Source: Desulfurellaceae bacterium
GTDB lineage: Bacteria > Campylobacterota_A > Desulfurellia > Desulfurellales > Hippeaceae
Length of the DNA: 35,933 nucleotides
NCBI GenBank assembly: GCA_015493995.1
Contig: WGCD01000041.1
Coordinates: 1 to 35,933, forward strand
Direction: 5' to 3'
Shown: piece after piece, positions 26,922-35,933 of the stretch
How the letters are laid out: each line of letters opens with the position of its first letter
How positions within the stretch are numbered: the stretch's first letter is position 1
Program-made: the position numbers and the translations under genes
The notes under the pieces: model-generated
What the model saw: only the letters and a program-made list of their open reading frames with translations
What the model was told of the DNA's origin: nothing
The model's database searches: none

Positions 26922-27352
26922 TGCAATACCTCTACACTTCCGCCGGCTTTTTCAATCTTCTCCTTTGCACTTTTGGAGAAAGCGTGCGCAACAACGTTGA
27001 GTTTCTTACTTATCTCTCCGTCTCCGAGAATCTTTATCGGCTTTGAGCTTTTTGCCAGATTCTTTTCCATCATATATAAAATATCCACTCTGTCTCCGTC
27101 TTCGCAAACCTCATTGAGTCTTCCGACATTAACAACATCATACTCAACCCTGAAGATATTCTTAAATCCTCTTTTGGGAAGTCTTCTTACCAAAGGCATC
27201 TGACCGCCTTCGAAATATTGCGGTTTAGCTCCTCCCGACCTGGATTTTTCACCCTTTGTTCCGCGGCCGGCAGTTGTTCCCCATCCGCTTGCGTCTCCCC
27301 TTCCGACTCTTTTTCTCTTTCTGACTATTTTAGGCAGCTCATACAGTTCCAT
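26918..27352 (-). CDS. rplO: 50S ribosomal protein L15
   Basis: RKRVGRGDASGWGTTAGRGTKGEKSRSGG...FEGGQMPLVRRLPKRGF. ATG at 27352 follows AGAGG; track start is 9 nt upstream. Confidence 0.97.
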   Translation of the reverse strand: MELYELPKIVRKRKRVGRGDASGWGTTAGRGTKGEKSRSGGAKPQYFEGGQMPLVRRLPKRGFKNIFRVEYDVVNVGRLNEVCEDGDRVDILYMMEKNLAKSSKPIKILGDGEISKKLNVVAHAFSKSAKEKIEKAGGSVEVLQ

Positions 27353-27369
27353 CTCAAACACCTCTTAAT

Positions 27370-27549
27370 TTATAGTTCTTCAACCTTTACCATAAATTCC
27401 AATTTTTTTATCATACCCCTAATATAGGGTGTATCTTTTCTTATAACGTACTTATTAGGTCTTTTAAGCCCCAAAGCAACAGCCGTCTTTTTTATCGTGG
27501 GCTTTTGTCCTATCAAACTTCTTGTCATTGTTATTTTCAAATCACCCAT
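27370..27549 (-). CDS. rpmD: 50S ribosomal protein L30, absent from the ORF track
   Basis: Manual translation MGDLKITMTRSLIGQKPTIKKTAVALGLKRPNKYVIRKDTPYIRGMIKKLEFMVKVEEL (59 aa), between rpsE and rplO. Confidence 0.96.
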   Translation of the reverse strand: MGDLKITMTRSLIGQKPTIKKTAVALGLKRPNKYVIRKDTPYIRGMIKKLEFMVKVEEL

Positions 27550-27560
27550 AGCGGTTCTCC

Positions 27561-28037
27561 TTATTTCAAGCCTCTGATTTTCAAAATTTCGTCCTTGCTT
27601 CTCAAAGATTTCAACACTTTAATAACGGCATGGGACAGGTTATGAATATTGTTTGAACCTATAGATTTCACAACTATATTACTCACTCCGCATACCTCAA
27701 GAATAGACCTCGCCGTGTTGCCGGCTATTATGCCCGTACCCGGTCTTGCGGGCTTCATCAAAACAACACTTGCACCCTCTTTTAACTCCATAGGATGAGG
27801 AATGGTCCCATCAGGAGTTATGGGCACCTCTATGAGGTTTTTCTTTGCTTTCTCTATAGCCTTTTTGATGGCTTCGGGTACCTCTTTGGATTTGCCCAAG
27901 CCTATGCCTACTCTCCCTTTTTTGTCACCTACCGCAACAAGAGCGCTAAATCTAAACCTTCTTCCGCCCTTAACAACCTTGGCAACTCTGTTTATATTTA
28001 TAACTCGCTCTTCAAACTCTTTTTCAACACCTATCAT
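27561..28037 (-). CDS. rpsE: 30S ribosomal protein S5
   Basis: VINRVAKVVKGGRRFRFSALVAVGDKKGRVGIGLGKSKEVPEAI. Confidence 0.98.
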   Translation of the reverse strand: MIGVEKEFEERVININRVAKVVKGGRRFRFSALVAVGDKKGRVGIGLGKSKEVPEAIKKAIEKAKKNLIEVPITPDGTIPHPMELKEGASVVLMKPARPGTGIIAGNTARSILEVCGVSNIVVKSIGSNNIHNLSHAVIKVLKSLRSKDEILKIRGLK

Positions 28038-28045
28038 AATTACTC

Positions 28046-28411
28046 CTAAAATTTAAGTCCTGATTCTCTTGCACTGTCGGCGAGCGCTTTTACTTTACCG
28101 TGATAGATATAGCCGTTTCTGTCGAAAACAACTCTGGTTATACCCTTCTCTTTGGCTTTTTTGGCTATAACCTCGCCTATCAGCTTTGCGCTATTTACGT
28201 TAGAACCCTTAACCTTATCCTTTAAGTCCATATCAAGAGTGGATGCAGAAACAATGGTCGTACCGTTTTCATCATCTATAAGTTGGGCATAAATATGATT
28301 CAAGCTCTTATATATGCATAGCCTCGGTCTATCGTGAGTTCCTCTTATCTTATATTTTATCCTTAATTTTCTTCTCTTTCTTTCGGCTGTTCTATCTTTT
28401 TTCATTGACAT
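28046..28411 (-). CDS. rplR: 50S ribosomal protein L18
   Basis: [31 protein letters not shown]...[28 protein letters not shown]. Confidence 0.98.
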   Translation of the reverse strand: MSMKKDRTAERKRRKLRIKYKIRGTHDRPRLCIYKSLNHIYAQLIDDENGTTIVSASTLDMDLKDKVKGSNVNSAKLIGEVIAKKAKEKGITRVVFDRNGYIYHGKVKALADSARESGLKF

Positions 28412-28420
28412 TTGTTCCCC

Positions 28421-28966
28421 CTATTTATTAGCTGCTTTACCCATTTTTCTTCTGACATACTCGTCTTTATATCTAATTCCTTTACCTTTATAGGGCTCCG
28501 GCGGCCTAAACGACCTGATTTGGCTTGCCACCATTCCTACAAGCTGCTTGTCAATACCCGAAACCTTTATCTCAACACCTTTTGAGCCGACCTCTATAGT
28601 AACACCGTCAGGAATATCATAAACTATGTCGTGTGAAAATCCTACAGAAAGCGTTAATTTTTTCCCTGACAAGGCTGCTTTATACCCTACACCCTCTATA
28701 TGCAAAAATTTTTCAAATCCTTTACTGACACCTTCAACTATGTTAAAGATAAGGCTTCTGTACAAACCGTGCATAGCCTTTGAGTTTTTAAATTCGCCTT
28801 TTTCCTTTATATAAATATTATTATCGTCTTTCTCTACACTAACATACTTTGCATCATATTTTTGCTCAAGAGAGCCTTTAGGTCCTTTAACCTTAACTCT
28901 GTCTTGCAGTATCTCTACATCTACCCCTTTTGGAATAGGAATAGGAGTTCTACCTATTCTGGACAT
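28421..28966 (-). CDS. rplF: 50S ribosomal protein L6
   Basis: MSRIGRTPIPIPKGVDV...RSFRPPEPYKGKGIRYKDEYVRRKMGKAANK. Confidence 0.98.
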   Translation of the reverse strand: MSRIGRTPIPIPKGVDVEILQDRVKVKGPKGSLEQKYDAKYVSVEKDDNNIYIKEKGEFKNSKAMHGLYRSLIFNIVEGVSKGFEKFLHIEGVGYKAALSGKKLTLSVGFSHDIVYDIPDGVTIEVGSKGVEIKVSGIDKQLVGMVASQIRSFRPPEPYKGKGIRYKDEYVRRKMGKAANK

Positions 28967-28980
28967 TACTACCTCCTAAA

Positions 28981-29382
28981 TTAAAATACCTCACAGATGT
29001 ATTCGCCGCCCACACCGAGTTTTTTGGCTTTCTCGGTAGTCATAATACCTTTGGACGTAGAAATAATCCCCACACCGAGACCGTTCATAACGGGTTTAAT
29101 TTCATCGGCTTGTATGTGAACCCTTCTTGAAGGTTTACTTATCAAATTTATGCTTTTTATAACGGGTTCTTTCTTGCTTTCGTCAACATACTTCAGCACA
29201 ACCCTGATGACATTTTTATTGCCTAAGCTCTCAAGTTTTTTAACGTCTTTAACATAACCTTCTTCCTTTAAAATTTCGCAAACGCTGTAAACAAGAGAAT
29301 TGCTTTTTATATCAACATAATTGTGCTTAGCCATCAACGCATTCTTTATACTCGAAATACCATCCGCCAATCTTTTACCCAT
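28981..29382 (-). CDS. rpsH: 30S ribosomal protein S8
   Basis: DGISSIKNALMAKHNYVDI...SKPSRRVHIQADEIKPVMNGLGVGIISTSKGIMTTEKAKKLGVGGEYICEVF. Confidence 0.98.
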   Translation of the reverse strand: MGKRLADGISSIKNALMAKHNYVDIKSNSLVYSVCEILKEEGYVKDVKKLESLGNKNVIRVVLKYVDESKKEPVIKSINLISKPSRRVHIQADEIKPVMNGLGVGIISTSKGIMTTEKAKKLGVGGEYICEVF

Positions 29383-29389
29383 ACATCAC

Positions 29390-29575
29390 CTACCAACTAG
29401 CCTTTATTACGCCCGGTATCTCACCCTTTGAGGCTAATGTTCTAAAACAAATTCTACAAATGCCGAATTTTCTTATATAACCTTTCGGCCTTCCGCATAT
29501 CTGACACCTGTTGTGTGCTCTGACCTTAAATTTAGGTGGTCTTTTCGATTTTTCTATCATAGATTTTCTTGCCAT
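29390..29575 (-). CDS. rpsN: 30S ribosomal protein S14, type Z
   Basis: 61 aa with [38 protein letters not shown], the zinc-binding short form. Confidence 0.98.
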   Translation of the reverse strand: MARKSMIEKSKRPPKFKVRAHNRCQICGRPKGYIRKFGICRICFRTLASKGEIPGVIKASW

Positions 29576-29588
29576 ACTCTCTCCTTAT

Positions 29589-30152
29589 TTAAGCCTGACT
29601 GCTTTTTCTAAAAGGCATACCGAAAGCCTCCAATAAGGCTTTTGCCTCTTCGTCCGTTTTAGCTGTCGTCACTATGGTAACGCTCAAACCGTGTATTTTT
29701 GAAATTTTATCGTAATTAATTTCCGGGAAAATCAACTGTTCCGTTACGCCCAATGTGTAGTTACCCCTACCGTCAAAACCCTTCAAAGGCACGCCTCTGA
29801 AGTCTCTTATTCTCGGTATGGTAAATGATATGAATCTATCCAAAAATTCGTATGCCCTATCTCCCCTTAAGGTAACCTTGCAGCCTATAGGCATTCCTTC
29901 TCTTAATTTAAAGTTCGCAATCGATTTTTTTGCCCTTGTTATTACACCTTTTTGCCCTGTTATAATCGCAAGCTCTTCCAAAACGGATTCGAGCAGCTTA
30001 ATGTCGTGCATACCCTCAGCCAAACCTACGTTAACAACCACTTTCTCCAGTTTGGGAGTCTGCATAACATTCTTATAAGAAAACTCCTTCATTATCAAAG
30101 GAATAACTTCTTTTTTGTAGAGGGCTTTTAATCTTGGAACATAATCCGACAT
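29589..30152 (-). CDS. rplE: 50S ribosomal protein L5
   Basis: [18 protein letters not shown]...[28 protein letters not shown]. Confidence 0.98.
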   Translation of the reverse strand: MSDYVPRLKALYKKEVIPLIMKEFSYKNVMQTPKLEKVVVNVGLAEGMHDIKLLESVLEELAIITGQKGVITRAKKSIANFKLREGMPIGCKVTLRGDRAYEFLDRFISFTIPRIRDFRGVPLKGFDGRGNYTLGVTEQLIFPEINYDKISKIHGLSVTIVTTAKTDEEAKALLEAFGMPFRKSSQA

Positions 30153-30166
30153 CTATCCGAGCCTCC

Positions 30167-30499
30167 TTAAAGTGTTTCTCCGCATTTTTTACAATACCTA
30201 ACCTTCTCTCCGCTCTCCAAATGTTTAAATCCAACTCTTGCAGCCTCTCCGCAGTGAGGGCAAACGAGCATAACGTTTGAGATATGGATTGAAGCTTCTT
30301 TTTCTATAATTCCGCCTTTTGAAGACTGCGTGGGCTTCTGATGTTTTTTCACTACATTAACACCTTCAACAATAACCCTGTTTTTTTTGACAACAAAAGA
30401 TATGATACTGCCTTCTTTTCCCTTGTCTTTCCCGGATATAACCTTAACTTTATCGTTCTTTTTAAGTTTTGTTTTCAATTCTGAACGTATTCTTGCCAT
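30167..30499 (-). CDS. rplX: 50S ribosomal protein L24 with C-terminal CxxC pair
   Basis: [20 protein letters not shown] (KOW) and [31 protein letters not shown]. Confidence 0.98.
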   Translation of the reverse strand: MARIRSELKTKLKKNDKVKVISGKDKGKEGSIISFVVKKNRVIVEGVNVVKKHQKPTQSSKGGIIEKEASIHISNVMLVCPHCGEAARVGFKHLESGEKVRYCKKCGETL

Positions 30500-30867
30500 T
30501 ACAACACCTCTGGAGCCAAAGATATGATTTTGGTGAACTCTTTTGCCCTTAATTCCCTGACAACCGGACCGAAAATCCTCGTACCAATCGGCTCTTTTGA
30601 GTTATTTACAATAACCCCTGCATTTTCGTCAAATTTAATATATGTGCCGTCCGGTCTCCTGAACTCTTTTTTTGTTCTTACAACAACTGCTCTTACTACA
30701 TCGCCTTTTTTTACTTTACCGTTCGGGTCGGCTTCCTTGACCGACGCAACTATTATATCGCCAACCCTGGCATATCTCCTTCTTGAGCCGCCCAACACCT
30801 TGATACACATCAGGCGTTTTGCTCCTGAGTTATCGGCGGATTTTAAAATACTATACGGTTGTATCAT
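30499..30867 (-). CDS. rplN: 50S ribosomal protein L14
   Basis: [46 protein letters not shown]. Confidence 0.98.
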   Translation of the reverse strand: MIQPYSILKSADNSGAKRLMCIKVLGGSRRRYARVGDIIVASVKEADPNGKVKKGDVVRAVVVRTKKEFRRPDGTYIKFDENAGVIVNNSKEPIGTRIFGPVVRELRAKEFTKIISLAPEVL

Positions 30868-31126
30868 TTCTATCTCCTAAACCTTTGTATTTCTTGGTGA
30901 TTTCTATCAACCTGAAATGCTTATCCTTTGAAATAGGTCTGCATGATGCAAACTTCACCGTATCACCGACTCTGGCTTCGTTTTTCTCGTCGTGAACCTT
31001 AAATCTTTTCCTCTTTTTTATGTGTTTATGAAACTTAGGATGTTCAATCAACGTTTCAAACTCGACAACTACGGTTTTATCCATTTTATCGCTTACGACA
31101 ATGCCCTCTTTAACTAATTTGCTCAT
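30851..31126 (-). CDS. rpsQ: 30S ribosomal protein S17
   Basis: [42 protein letters not shown]. Confidence 0.97.
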   Translation of the reverse strand: MSKLVKEGIVVSDKMDKTVVVEFETLIEHPKFHKHIKKRKRFKVHDEKNEARVGDTVKFASCRPISKDKHFRLIEITKKYKGLGDRNDTTV

Positions 31127-31332
31127 AAACTCTCTCCGGCTTTTACTTTTTCGTTTATCACGGTCAGAACCCTTGCGAGGTCTTTTTTGAGTATTCTGAT
31201 TCTTTTCGGATTATCAAGCTGTTCCAACCCTCTTCTCAAGTTGAGTTTAAAAATTTCCTCTCTTATTTTATCTTCCTCTTTTTTAAGCTCTTCCAAGCTC
31301 GTTTCTCTTAATTCGCTCGCTTTCATGCCCAT
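31123..31332 (-). CDS. rpmC: 50S ribosomal protein L29
   Basis: [59 protein letters not shown]. Confidence 0.97.
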   Translation of the reverse strand: MGMKASELRETSLEELKKEEDKIREEIFKLNLRRGLEQLDNPKRIRILKKDLARVLTVINEKVKAGESL

Positions 31333-31745
31333 TCACTCCGTTTAACTATTTTCATCTCTATATTGAATTTCTGGGCGGCTAAGGTAAAAGCCTTGCTTGC
31401 AATCTCTTCACTGACGCCGCTGACCTCATAGAGTATTCTGCCGGGTTTAACTATGGCTACCCACTGCTCTATGGAGCCTTTACCTTTACCCATTCTCGTT
31501 TCCGCCGGCTTCTTGGTTAACGGAAAATCAGGAAAAATCCTTATCCAAATTTTGCCCTGATGCTTCAAAACCCTGTTAATAGCAACCCTTGCGGCTTCTA
31601 TCTGTCTATTTGTAACCTCGCCCCTGCCAACAGCTTTCATTCCGTAATCACCAAAGGCTAACTTGCTTCCTCTGTAGGATGTGCCCTTGACTCCACTTCT
31701 ATTTCTTTGATATTTTCTGTATTTTGTTCTTTTAGGCATTAACAT
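31323..31745 (-). CDS. rplP: 50S ribosomal protein L16
   Basis: [19 protein letters not shown]...[40 protein letters not shown]; start at 31745 or 31739. Confidence 0.98.
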   Translation of the reverse strand: MLMPKRTKYRKYQRNRSGVKGTSYRGSKLAFGDYGMKAVGRGEVTNRQIEAARVAINRVLKHQGKIWIRIFPDFPLTKKPAETRMGKGKGSIEQWVAIVKPGRILYEVSGVSEEIASKAFTLAAQKFNIEMKIVKRSEWA

Positions 31746-31766
31746 AGCAATACACCACCTTTCTCA

Positions 31767-32393
31767 TCAAGAAGATACCATTCCTTTAAAAACCCAAACC
31801 TTTATGCCGATAACACCGGCTTGAGTCAAACTCTCTGCAAATCCATAATCTATATCAGCCCTAAGCGTACTTAGCGGGATACGCCCTTCCTTTATCCATT
31901 CTTTTCTTGCCATTTCGGCACCGCCCAATTTACCCGACATCTGTATCTTGACACCCTCAACCCCTTTTTTCAAAGCAAGGTAGGCTGCCCTCTTCATAAC
32001 CCTTCTGTACGGCATCCTTTTTTCAAGCTGAAGGGCAATATTTTCAGCTATCAATTGGGCGTCGGTCTCTGGCTTGGAAACATCTCTAATATTGACAGTT
32101 ACATCCGATTTCGTCAAAGAGGATATGAATTTTTTTAGTTTTTCAACCTCAGAACCCTTTCTTCCTATAATTATGCCGGGCATTGCAGCATATATATTAA
32201 CCGTCATCTTGTTTCTTTTTCTCTCTATCTCTATTCTTGATATACCTGCGTAGTATATTTTTGCCTTTATCTGTTTTTTAATTCTTTGATCTTCAAGCAG
32301 TTTGTCTTTGAAATCGTGCTCTGCATACCACTGAGACGTCCATTTCTTTGTTATTCCAAGCCTAAGACCTATCGGATTAACCTTTTGACCCAA
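31767..32393 (-). CDS. rpsC: 30S ribosomal protein S3
   Basis: MGQKVNPIGLRLGITKKWTSQWYAE...GIIIGRKGSEVEKLKKF...IPLSTLRADIDYGFAES. Confidence 0.98.
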   Translation of the reverse strand: MGQKVNPIGLRLGITKKWTSQWYAEHDFKDKLLEDQRIKKQIKAKIYYAGISRIEIERKRNKMTVNIYAAMPGIIIGRKGSEVEKLKKFISSLTKSDVTVNIRDVSKPETDAQLIAENIALQLEKRMPYRRVMKRAAYLALKKGVEGVKIQMSGKLGGAEMARKEWIKEGRIPLSTLRADIDYGFAESLTQAGVIGIKVWVFKGMVSS

Positions 32394-32403
32394 AACTCAC
32401 CTC

Positions 32404-32730
32404 CTAATCACCAATAGTAACAACTATATTACTGGTTCTTTTTATAATTCTTCCCGCTCTGCCCATAGCTCTTGGCTGATACCTTTTCATTTTCAGCCCG
32501 TCGTCGGCGGTTACATTAATAACCTTAAACGAATCAACATCAAAACCTTTTTCAAGTGCATTGGCAACTGCCGACTCAAAAAGCTTCATAAGAATATACG
32601 AAGCTTTCCTGTTGGAATTTTTCAAAACGACTAAAGCGTCATTAACGTTTTTACCCTTAACAACGCCTATAACTTCTCTCACCTTAATAGGTGATATTTT
32701 AGCACTCTTTAATCTTGCCACAACTTCCAT
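32404..32730 (-). CDS. rplV: 50S ribosomal protein L22
   Basis: ARLKSAKISPIKVREVIGVVKGKNVNDALVVLKNSNRKAS...KRYQPRAMGRAGRIIKRTSNIVVTI. Confidence 0.98.
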   Translation of the reverse strand: MEVVARLKSAKISPIKVREVIGVVKGKNVNDALVVLKNSNRKASYILMKLFESAVANALEKGFDVDSFKVINVTADDGLKMKRYQPRAMGRAGRIIKRTSNIVVTIGD

Positions 32731-32741
32731 AAACCACCAAC

Positions 32742-33023
32742 CTATTTACCTATTTTCTTTTGTACAACGCCTTTATGTCCCTTGAATGTCCTCGTAGGAA
32801 CAAACTCACCGAGCTTATACCCAACCATATTTTCCGTCACATAAACCGGAACGAATTTTCTACCGTTGTGCACGGCAAACGTAACACCCACAAATTCAGG
32901 TATGATTGTGCTTCTTCTCGACCAGGTCTTAATCATTGTTTTTTTCTTGCTATTTTTAAGCTTTTCAACCTTCTTAATCAACTTTTCCTCAACAAAAGGG
33001 CCCTTCTTTAAGCTTCTTGGCAT
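32742..33023 (-). CDS. rpsS: 30S ribosomal protein S19
   Basis: [22 protein letters not shown]...[51 protein letters not shown]. Confidence 0.98.
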   Translation of the reverse strand: MPRSLKKGPFVEEKLIKKVEKLKNSKKKTMIKTWSRRSTIIPEFVGVTFAVHNGRKFVPVYVTENMVGYKLGEFVPTRTFKGHKGVVQKKIGK

Positions 33024-33037
33024 TTATTCAAGCCTCC

Positions 33038-33862
33038 TTATTTCTTTCTTCTCGAAACGATAAACTTATCCGTTTTCTTGTTTTTCCTTGTCTTATATCC
33101 CTTTGTCGGAATTCCCCAAGGTGTAACAGGTGTTCCGCCGGTACCCGTTTTACCTTCACCGCCGCCGTGCGGGTGGTCAACCGGGTTCATAGCAACACCT
33201 CTTACTTTAGGCCTGAATCCTTTATGTCTCATCCTTCCCGCTTTGCCCCAATTTATATTTGAGTGGTCTGTGTTTCCGACCTGCCCAATGGTGGCGTAAC
33301 ACTCAACGTTAATCAGTCTCATTTCGCCGCTTGGCAATCTTATGTGTGCATATTTCCCCTCTTTAGCCATAACCTGAGCCAAAACGCCGGCACTTCTGAC
33401 AATCTGTCCGCCTGCTTTGGGCTTCAACTCTATGTTATGCACTATACTGCCCACAGGAATGCTTTTTATGGGTAAACTGTTACCCACTTTAGGCTCGACC
33501 TTTTCGCCGGCTTCTATAACATCTCCAACCTTTAATCCCAAAGGTGCCAAAATGTAGCGTTTCTCGCCGTCTCTATAAACTACCAAAGCTATATTTGCGC
33601 TTCTGTTGGGGTCATACTCTATTGCCTTAACCGTAGCTGGAATATCCCTTTTATCCCTCTTAAAATCAATTATCCTGTAAAATCTCTTTACTCTTCCGCC
33701 TCTGCCTCTGACGGTAACGTTGCCCTTATTGTTTCTACCGGAGTGGTTTTTCAAAATCTTAATCAAAGATTTTTCCGGTTTCTTTTTTGTGAGTTCGGAA
33801 AAATCAAGAACGCTTGCAAACCTTCTTCCGTTGCTCGTCGGCTTATACAACTTTATACCCAT
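33038..33862 (-). CDS. rplB: 50S ribosomal protein L2
   Basis: [25 protein letters not shown]...[52 protein letters not shown]. Confidence 0.98.
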   Translation of the reverse strand: MGIKLYKPTSNGRRFASVLDFSELTKKKPEKSLIKILKNHSGRNNKGNVTVRGRGGRVKRFYRIIDFKRDKRDIPATVKAIEYDPNRSANIALVVYRDGEKRYILAPLGLKVGDVIEAGEKVEPKVGNSLPIKSIPVGSIVHNIELKPKAGGQIVRSAGVLAQVMAKEGKYAHIRLPSGEMRLINVECYATIGQVGNTDHSNINWGKAGRMRHKGFRPKVRGVAMNPVDHPHGGGEGKTGTGGTPVTPWGIPTKGYKTRKNKKTDKFIVSRRKK

Positions 33863-33874
33863 AGATAACCTCTT

Positions 33875-34150
33875 TTACAATTCTTTTAAAGATTCGCCTT
33901 CTTTAAGTGTAACAACAGCCTTTTTCAAAGAAGGCTTTCTGCCCTTAATACCTTTGAACACCTTAACTTTGCCTTTTGTGTTCAATATATTTACACTCTC
34001 CACATGAACATCGAATATGGCTTCTACTGCCTTCTTTACCTCAGGTTTATTTGCTTTTTTATCAACAACAAATACATACTTACCGAACTCCTGAGACTCA
34101 AACGCCTTCTCCGATATCACCCTTCTTTTAATAACGCTCCATTTATCCAT
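33875..34150 (-). CDS. rplW: 50S ribosomal protein L23
   Basis: VIKRRVISEKAFESQEFGKYVFVVDKKANKPEVKKAVEAIFDVHVESVN. Confidence 0.97.
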   Translation of the reverse strand: MDKWSVIKRRVISEKAFESQEFGKYVFVVDKKANKPEVKKAVEAIFDVHVESVNILNTKGKVKVFKGIKGRKPSLKKAVVTLKEGESLKEL

Positions 34151-34766
34151 CTGAAATTCTCCTGTTTATTTTCTCAACAACGCTTCTTGGGGCAATAATC
34201 TTTCTAAACCTAAGCAAGTCATACGTATTAAGCGTATCAACATTCTTAACTTCAATTCCTTCGATATTTCTCAAAGAAAGATAGGCATTTTTCATACCGT
34301 TTTCCAAAACAATCAAGGCTTTACTAACGTTTAGTTTTTTCAAGAGTTCATAAGCCTCTTTTGTTTTAGGAGCATCGAAGCTCAACTCATCAATTACTAT
34401 CAAACCGTTTTCTTGAATTCTTTGAGCCAATGCTTCTATAAACGCCAATCTTTTCTCTTTTTTATTCATTTTTAAGGAGTAGTCTTTTGGCTTCGGCGGA
34501 AAAACAACGCCACCGCCCACAAATAACGGAGACCTGATGGAGCCGGCTCTTGCTCTTCCCGTTCCTTTCTGTTTCCACGGCTTTCTACCTCCGCCTGAAA
34601 CCTCTCCCCTTGTTTTTGCGCTTGCGTTCCCCTGCCTCTGGTTCATAAGCAGTGTTCTAACCGTTCTGTTAAACAAAACGCCCTTATTTGCAGAAGCTCT
34701 CTCCGGTACGCTGACCTCAATATCCCCGACAATCTCCGAATTTTTATTTACAACATTCAACTTCAT
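34143..34766 (-). CDS. rplD: 50S ribosomal protein L4
   Basis: QRQGNASAKTRGEVSGGGRKPWKQKGTGRARAGSIRSPLFVGGGVVFPPKPKDYSLKMNKKEKR. Confidence 0.98.
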   Translation of the reverse strand: MKLNVVNKNSEIVGDIEVSVPERASANKGVLFNRTVRTLLMNQRQGNASAKTRGEVSGGGRKPWKQKGTGRARAGSIRSPLFVGGGVVFPPKPKDYSLKMNKKEKRLAFIEALAQRIQENGLIVIDELSFDAPKTKEAYELLKKLNVSKALIVLENGMKNAYLSLRNIEGIEVKNVDTLNTYDLLRFRKIIAPRSVVEKINRRISDG

Positions 34767-34769
34767 AGC

Positions 34770-35387
34770 TTATTTCCCCTTCTTAATAATGTTGATGTAC
34801 TCGCCTTTAGAGCCGGGAACAGCTCCTCTTAAAGCGATTATGTTCTTTTCGGCATCTATTTTTACAACCTTGAGATTTTTGACAGTAACCTTAACATTAC
34901 CGTAGTGACCAGGCATCTTTCTTCCTTTAACAACCCTTCCGGGAAACTCACAGTTACCTATAGACCCAACTCTCCTGTTAAACATAGAACCGTGACCGTC
35001 TGGTCCTCCGGCAAAATTATGTCTTTTCATAACACCTGCGAATCCTTTTCCCTTTGTTGTCCCTATAACATCAACAATCTCACCCTCTTCAAAGATGTCG
35101 AGTTTTATCTCGTCCTTAACGTTATAGCCTCCTACATCCACTCTAAATTCTTTCAGAATTCTCTTTGGCGTAATATCGTTTTTCTTAAACTTGGAAACAA
35201 CAGGCTTTGTGAGTCTCTTTTCCTTCGTATCGATAAATCCTACCTGTATTGCGTCATAACCGTCCTTCTCCTTTGTCTTAATCTGCGTTATGACACCCGG
35301 TTCTGCCTCTAAAATAGTAACCGGAATTGCCTTTCCATCCTGATAAATTTGAGACATACCCAACTTTTTGGCAATCAAACCTAACAT
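34770..35387 (-). CDS. rplC: 50S ribosomal protein L3
   Basis: MLGLIAKKLGMSQIYQDGKAIPVTILEAEPGVITQIKT...GFAGVMKRHNFAGGPDGHGSMFNRRVGSIG. Confidence 0.98.
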   Translation of the reverse strand: MLGLIAKKLGMSQIYQDGKAIPVTILEAEPGVITQIKTKEKDGYDAIQVGFIDTKEKRLTKPVVSKFKKNDITPKRILKEFRVDVGGYNVKDEIKLDIFEEGEIVDVIGTTKGKGFAGVMKRHNFAGGPDGHGSMFNRRVGSIGNCEFPGRVVKGRKMPGHYGNVKVTVKNLKVVKIDAEKNIIALRGAVPGSKGEYINIIKKGK

Positions 35388-35469
35388 TGCTTATACTCCC
35401 ATAACTAATTTATTACAAGAAACAGAGGAACTTGTTTTATTAAAAGTTCTTGTCTCCATTTATAACAAC

Positions 35470-35775
35470 CTAAAGTTTTACTTCTATATCCACACCTGCC
35501 GGTAAATCGATTTTCATCAATGCATCTACAGTCTGCTGTGATGCATCGACTATATCTATCAACCTTTTATGAGTTCTTATTTCAAACTGTTCCCTCGATT
35601 TTTTATTTATGTGAGGAGAACGCAAAACCGTGTATCTCGATATACAAGTAGGCAAAGGTATGGGACCCTTAACCTTAGCACCGGTTTTGTTAATGGTCTC
35701 TACGATATCTTTAACCGAACTATCCAAAAGATTAGCTTCGAAAGATTTTAGCTTCAGTCTAATTTTTTGACCCAT
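35470..35775 (-). CDS. rpsJ: 30S ribosomal protein S10
   Basis: [43 protein letters not shown]...[16 protein letters not shown] lies 10 nt before ATG 35775, which fits better than ATG 35784. Confidence 0.97.
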   Translation of the reverse strand: MGQKIRLKLKSFEANLLDSSVKDIVETINKTGAKVKGPIPLPTCISRYTVLRSPHINKKSREQFEIRTHKRLIDIVDASQQTVDALMKIDLPAGVDIEVKL

Positions 35776-35789
35776 CTTTTTCATTCCCC

Positions 35790-35933
35790 TTACTCTATTA
35801 TCTCGGTTATTACACCAGCACCAACAGTTCTTCCGCCCTCTCTTATAGCAAATCTTGTCTCTTTTTCAAGTGCTACGGGTGCTATAAGCTCAACTGTCAT
35901 TTCAACATTATCGCCCGGCATAACCATCTCAAC
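35790..35933 (-). CDS. tuf: Elongation factor Tu, C-terminal fragment truncated by the window edge
   Basis: Manual translation [47 protein letters not shown]-stop. Confidence 0.97.
   Translation of the reverse strand, partial: VEMVMPGDNVEMTVELIAPVALEKETRFAIREGGRTVGAGVITEIIE

Noticed and set aside
30851-30867. 17-bp rplN/rpsQ overlap considered as a possible frameshift or sequencing error
   Set aside because: Both proteins have normal termini and the overlap is consistent with the compact packing of the operon.

Overview
AT-rich bacterial chromosomal window, about 36 kb, with no CRISPR, tRNA, rRNA or transposase recognised. (1) 36-1980, minus strand: a two-gene restriction-modification locus, with a beta-class SPPY methyltransferase followed by a PD-(D/E)XK-like nuclease of unknown specificity. 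(2) ~1985-2763: a compositionally odd intergenic block with promoter-like motifs, a possible leader ORF with a hairpin, a degenerate heptamer tandem repeat and a perfect palindrome. (3) 2830-20558, plus strand: a compact gene train purH-glmU-clc-glmS-clc-pcrA/uvrD-secB-like-tsaB-DUF1015-queD-DUF1844-queE-queC-mpg-(DHH/CBS/CCA-polymerase fusion). (4) 20559-35933, minus strand: the S10/spc/alpha ribosomal protein superoperon from tuf (partial) to rplQ, then lspA. The two long convergent gene trains abut stop-to-stop with no spacer. Two small genes missing from the ORF track (rpmJ, rpmD) and the partial tuf were read directly from sequence. Taxon is uncertain; the gene content suggests an anaerobic, possibly thermophilic, Gram-negative bacterium (Desulfurella/Hippea- or Deferribacter-like guess, low confidence). 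Most of the window is ordinary housekeeping. The best candidates for something new are the R-M locus with its upstream region, the rpsJ-rplC spacer, and the glmS gene flanked by two CLC paralogs.
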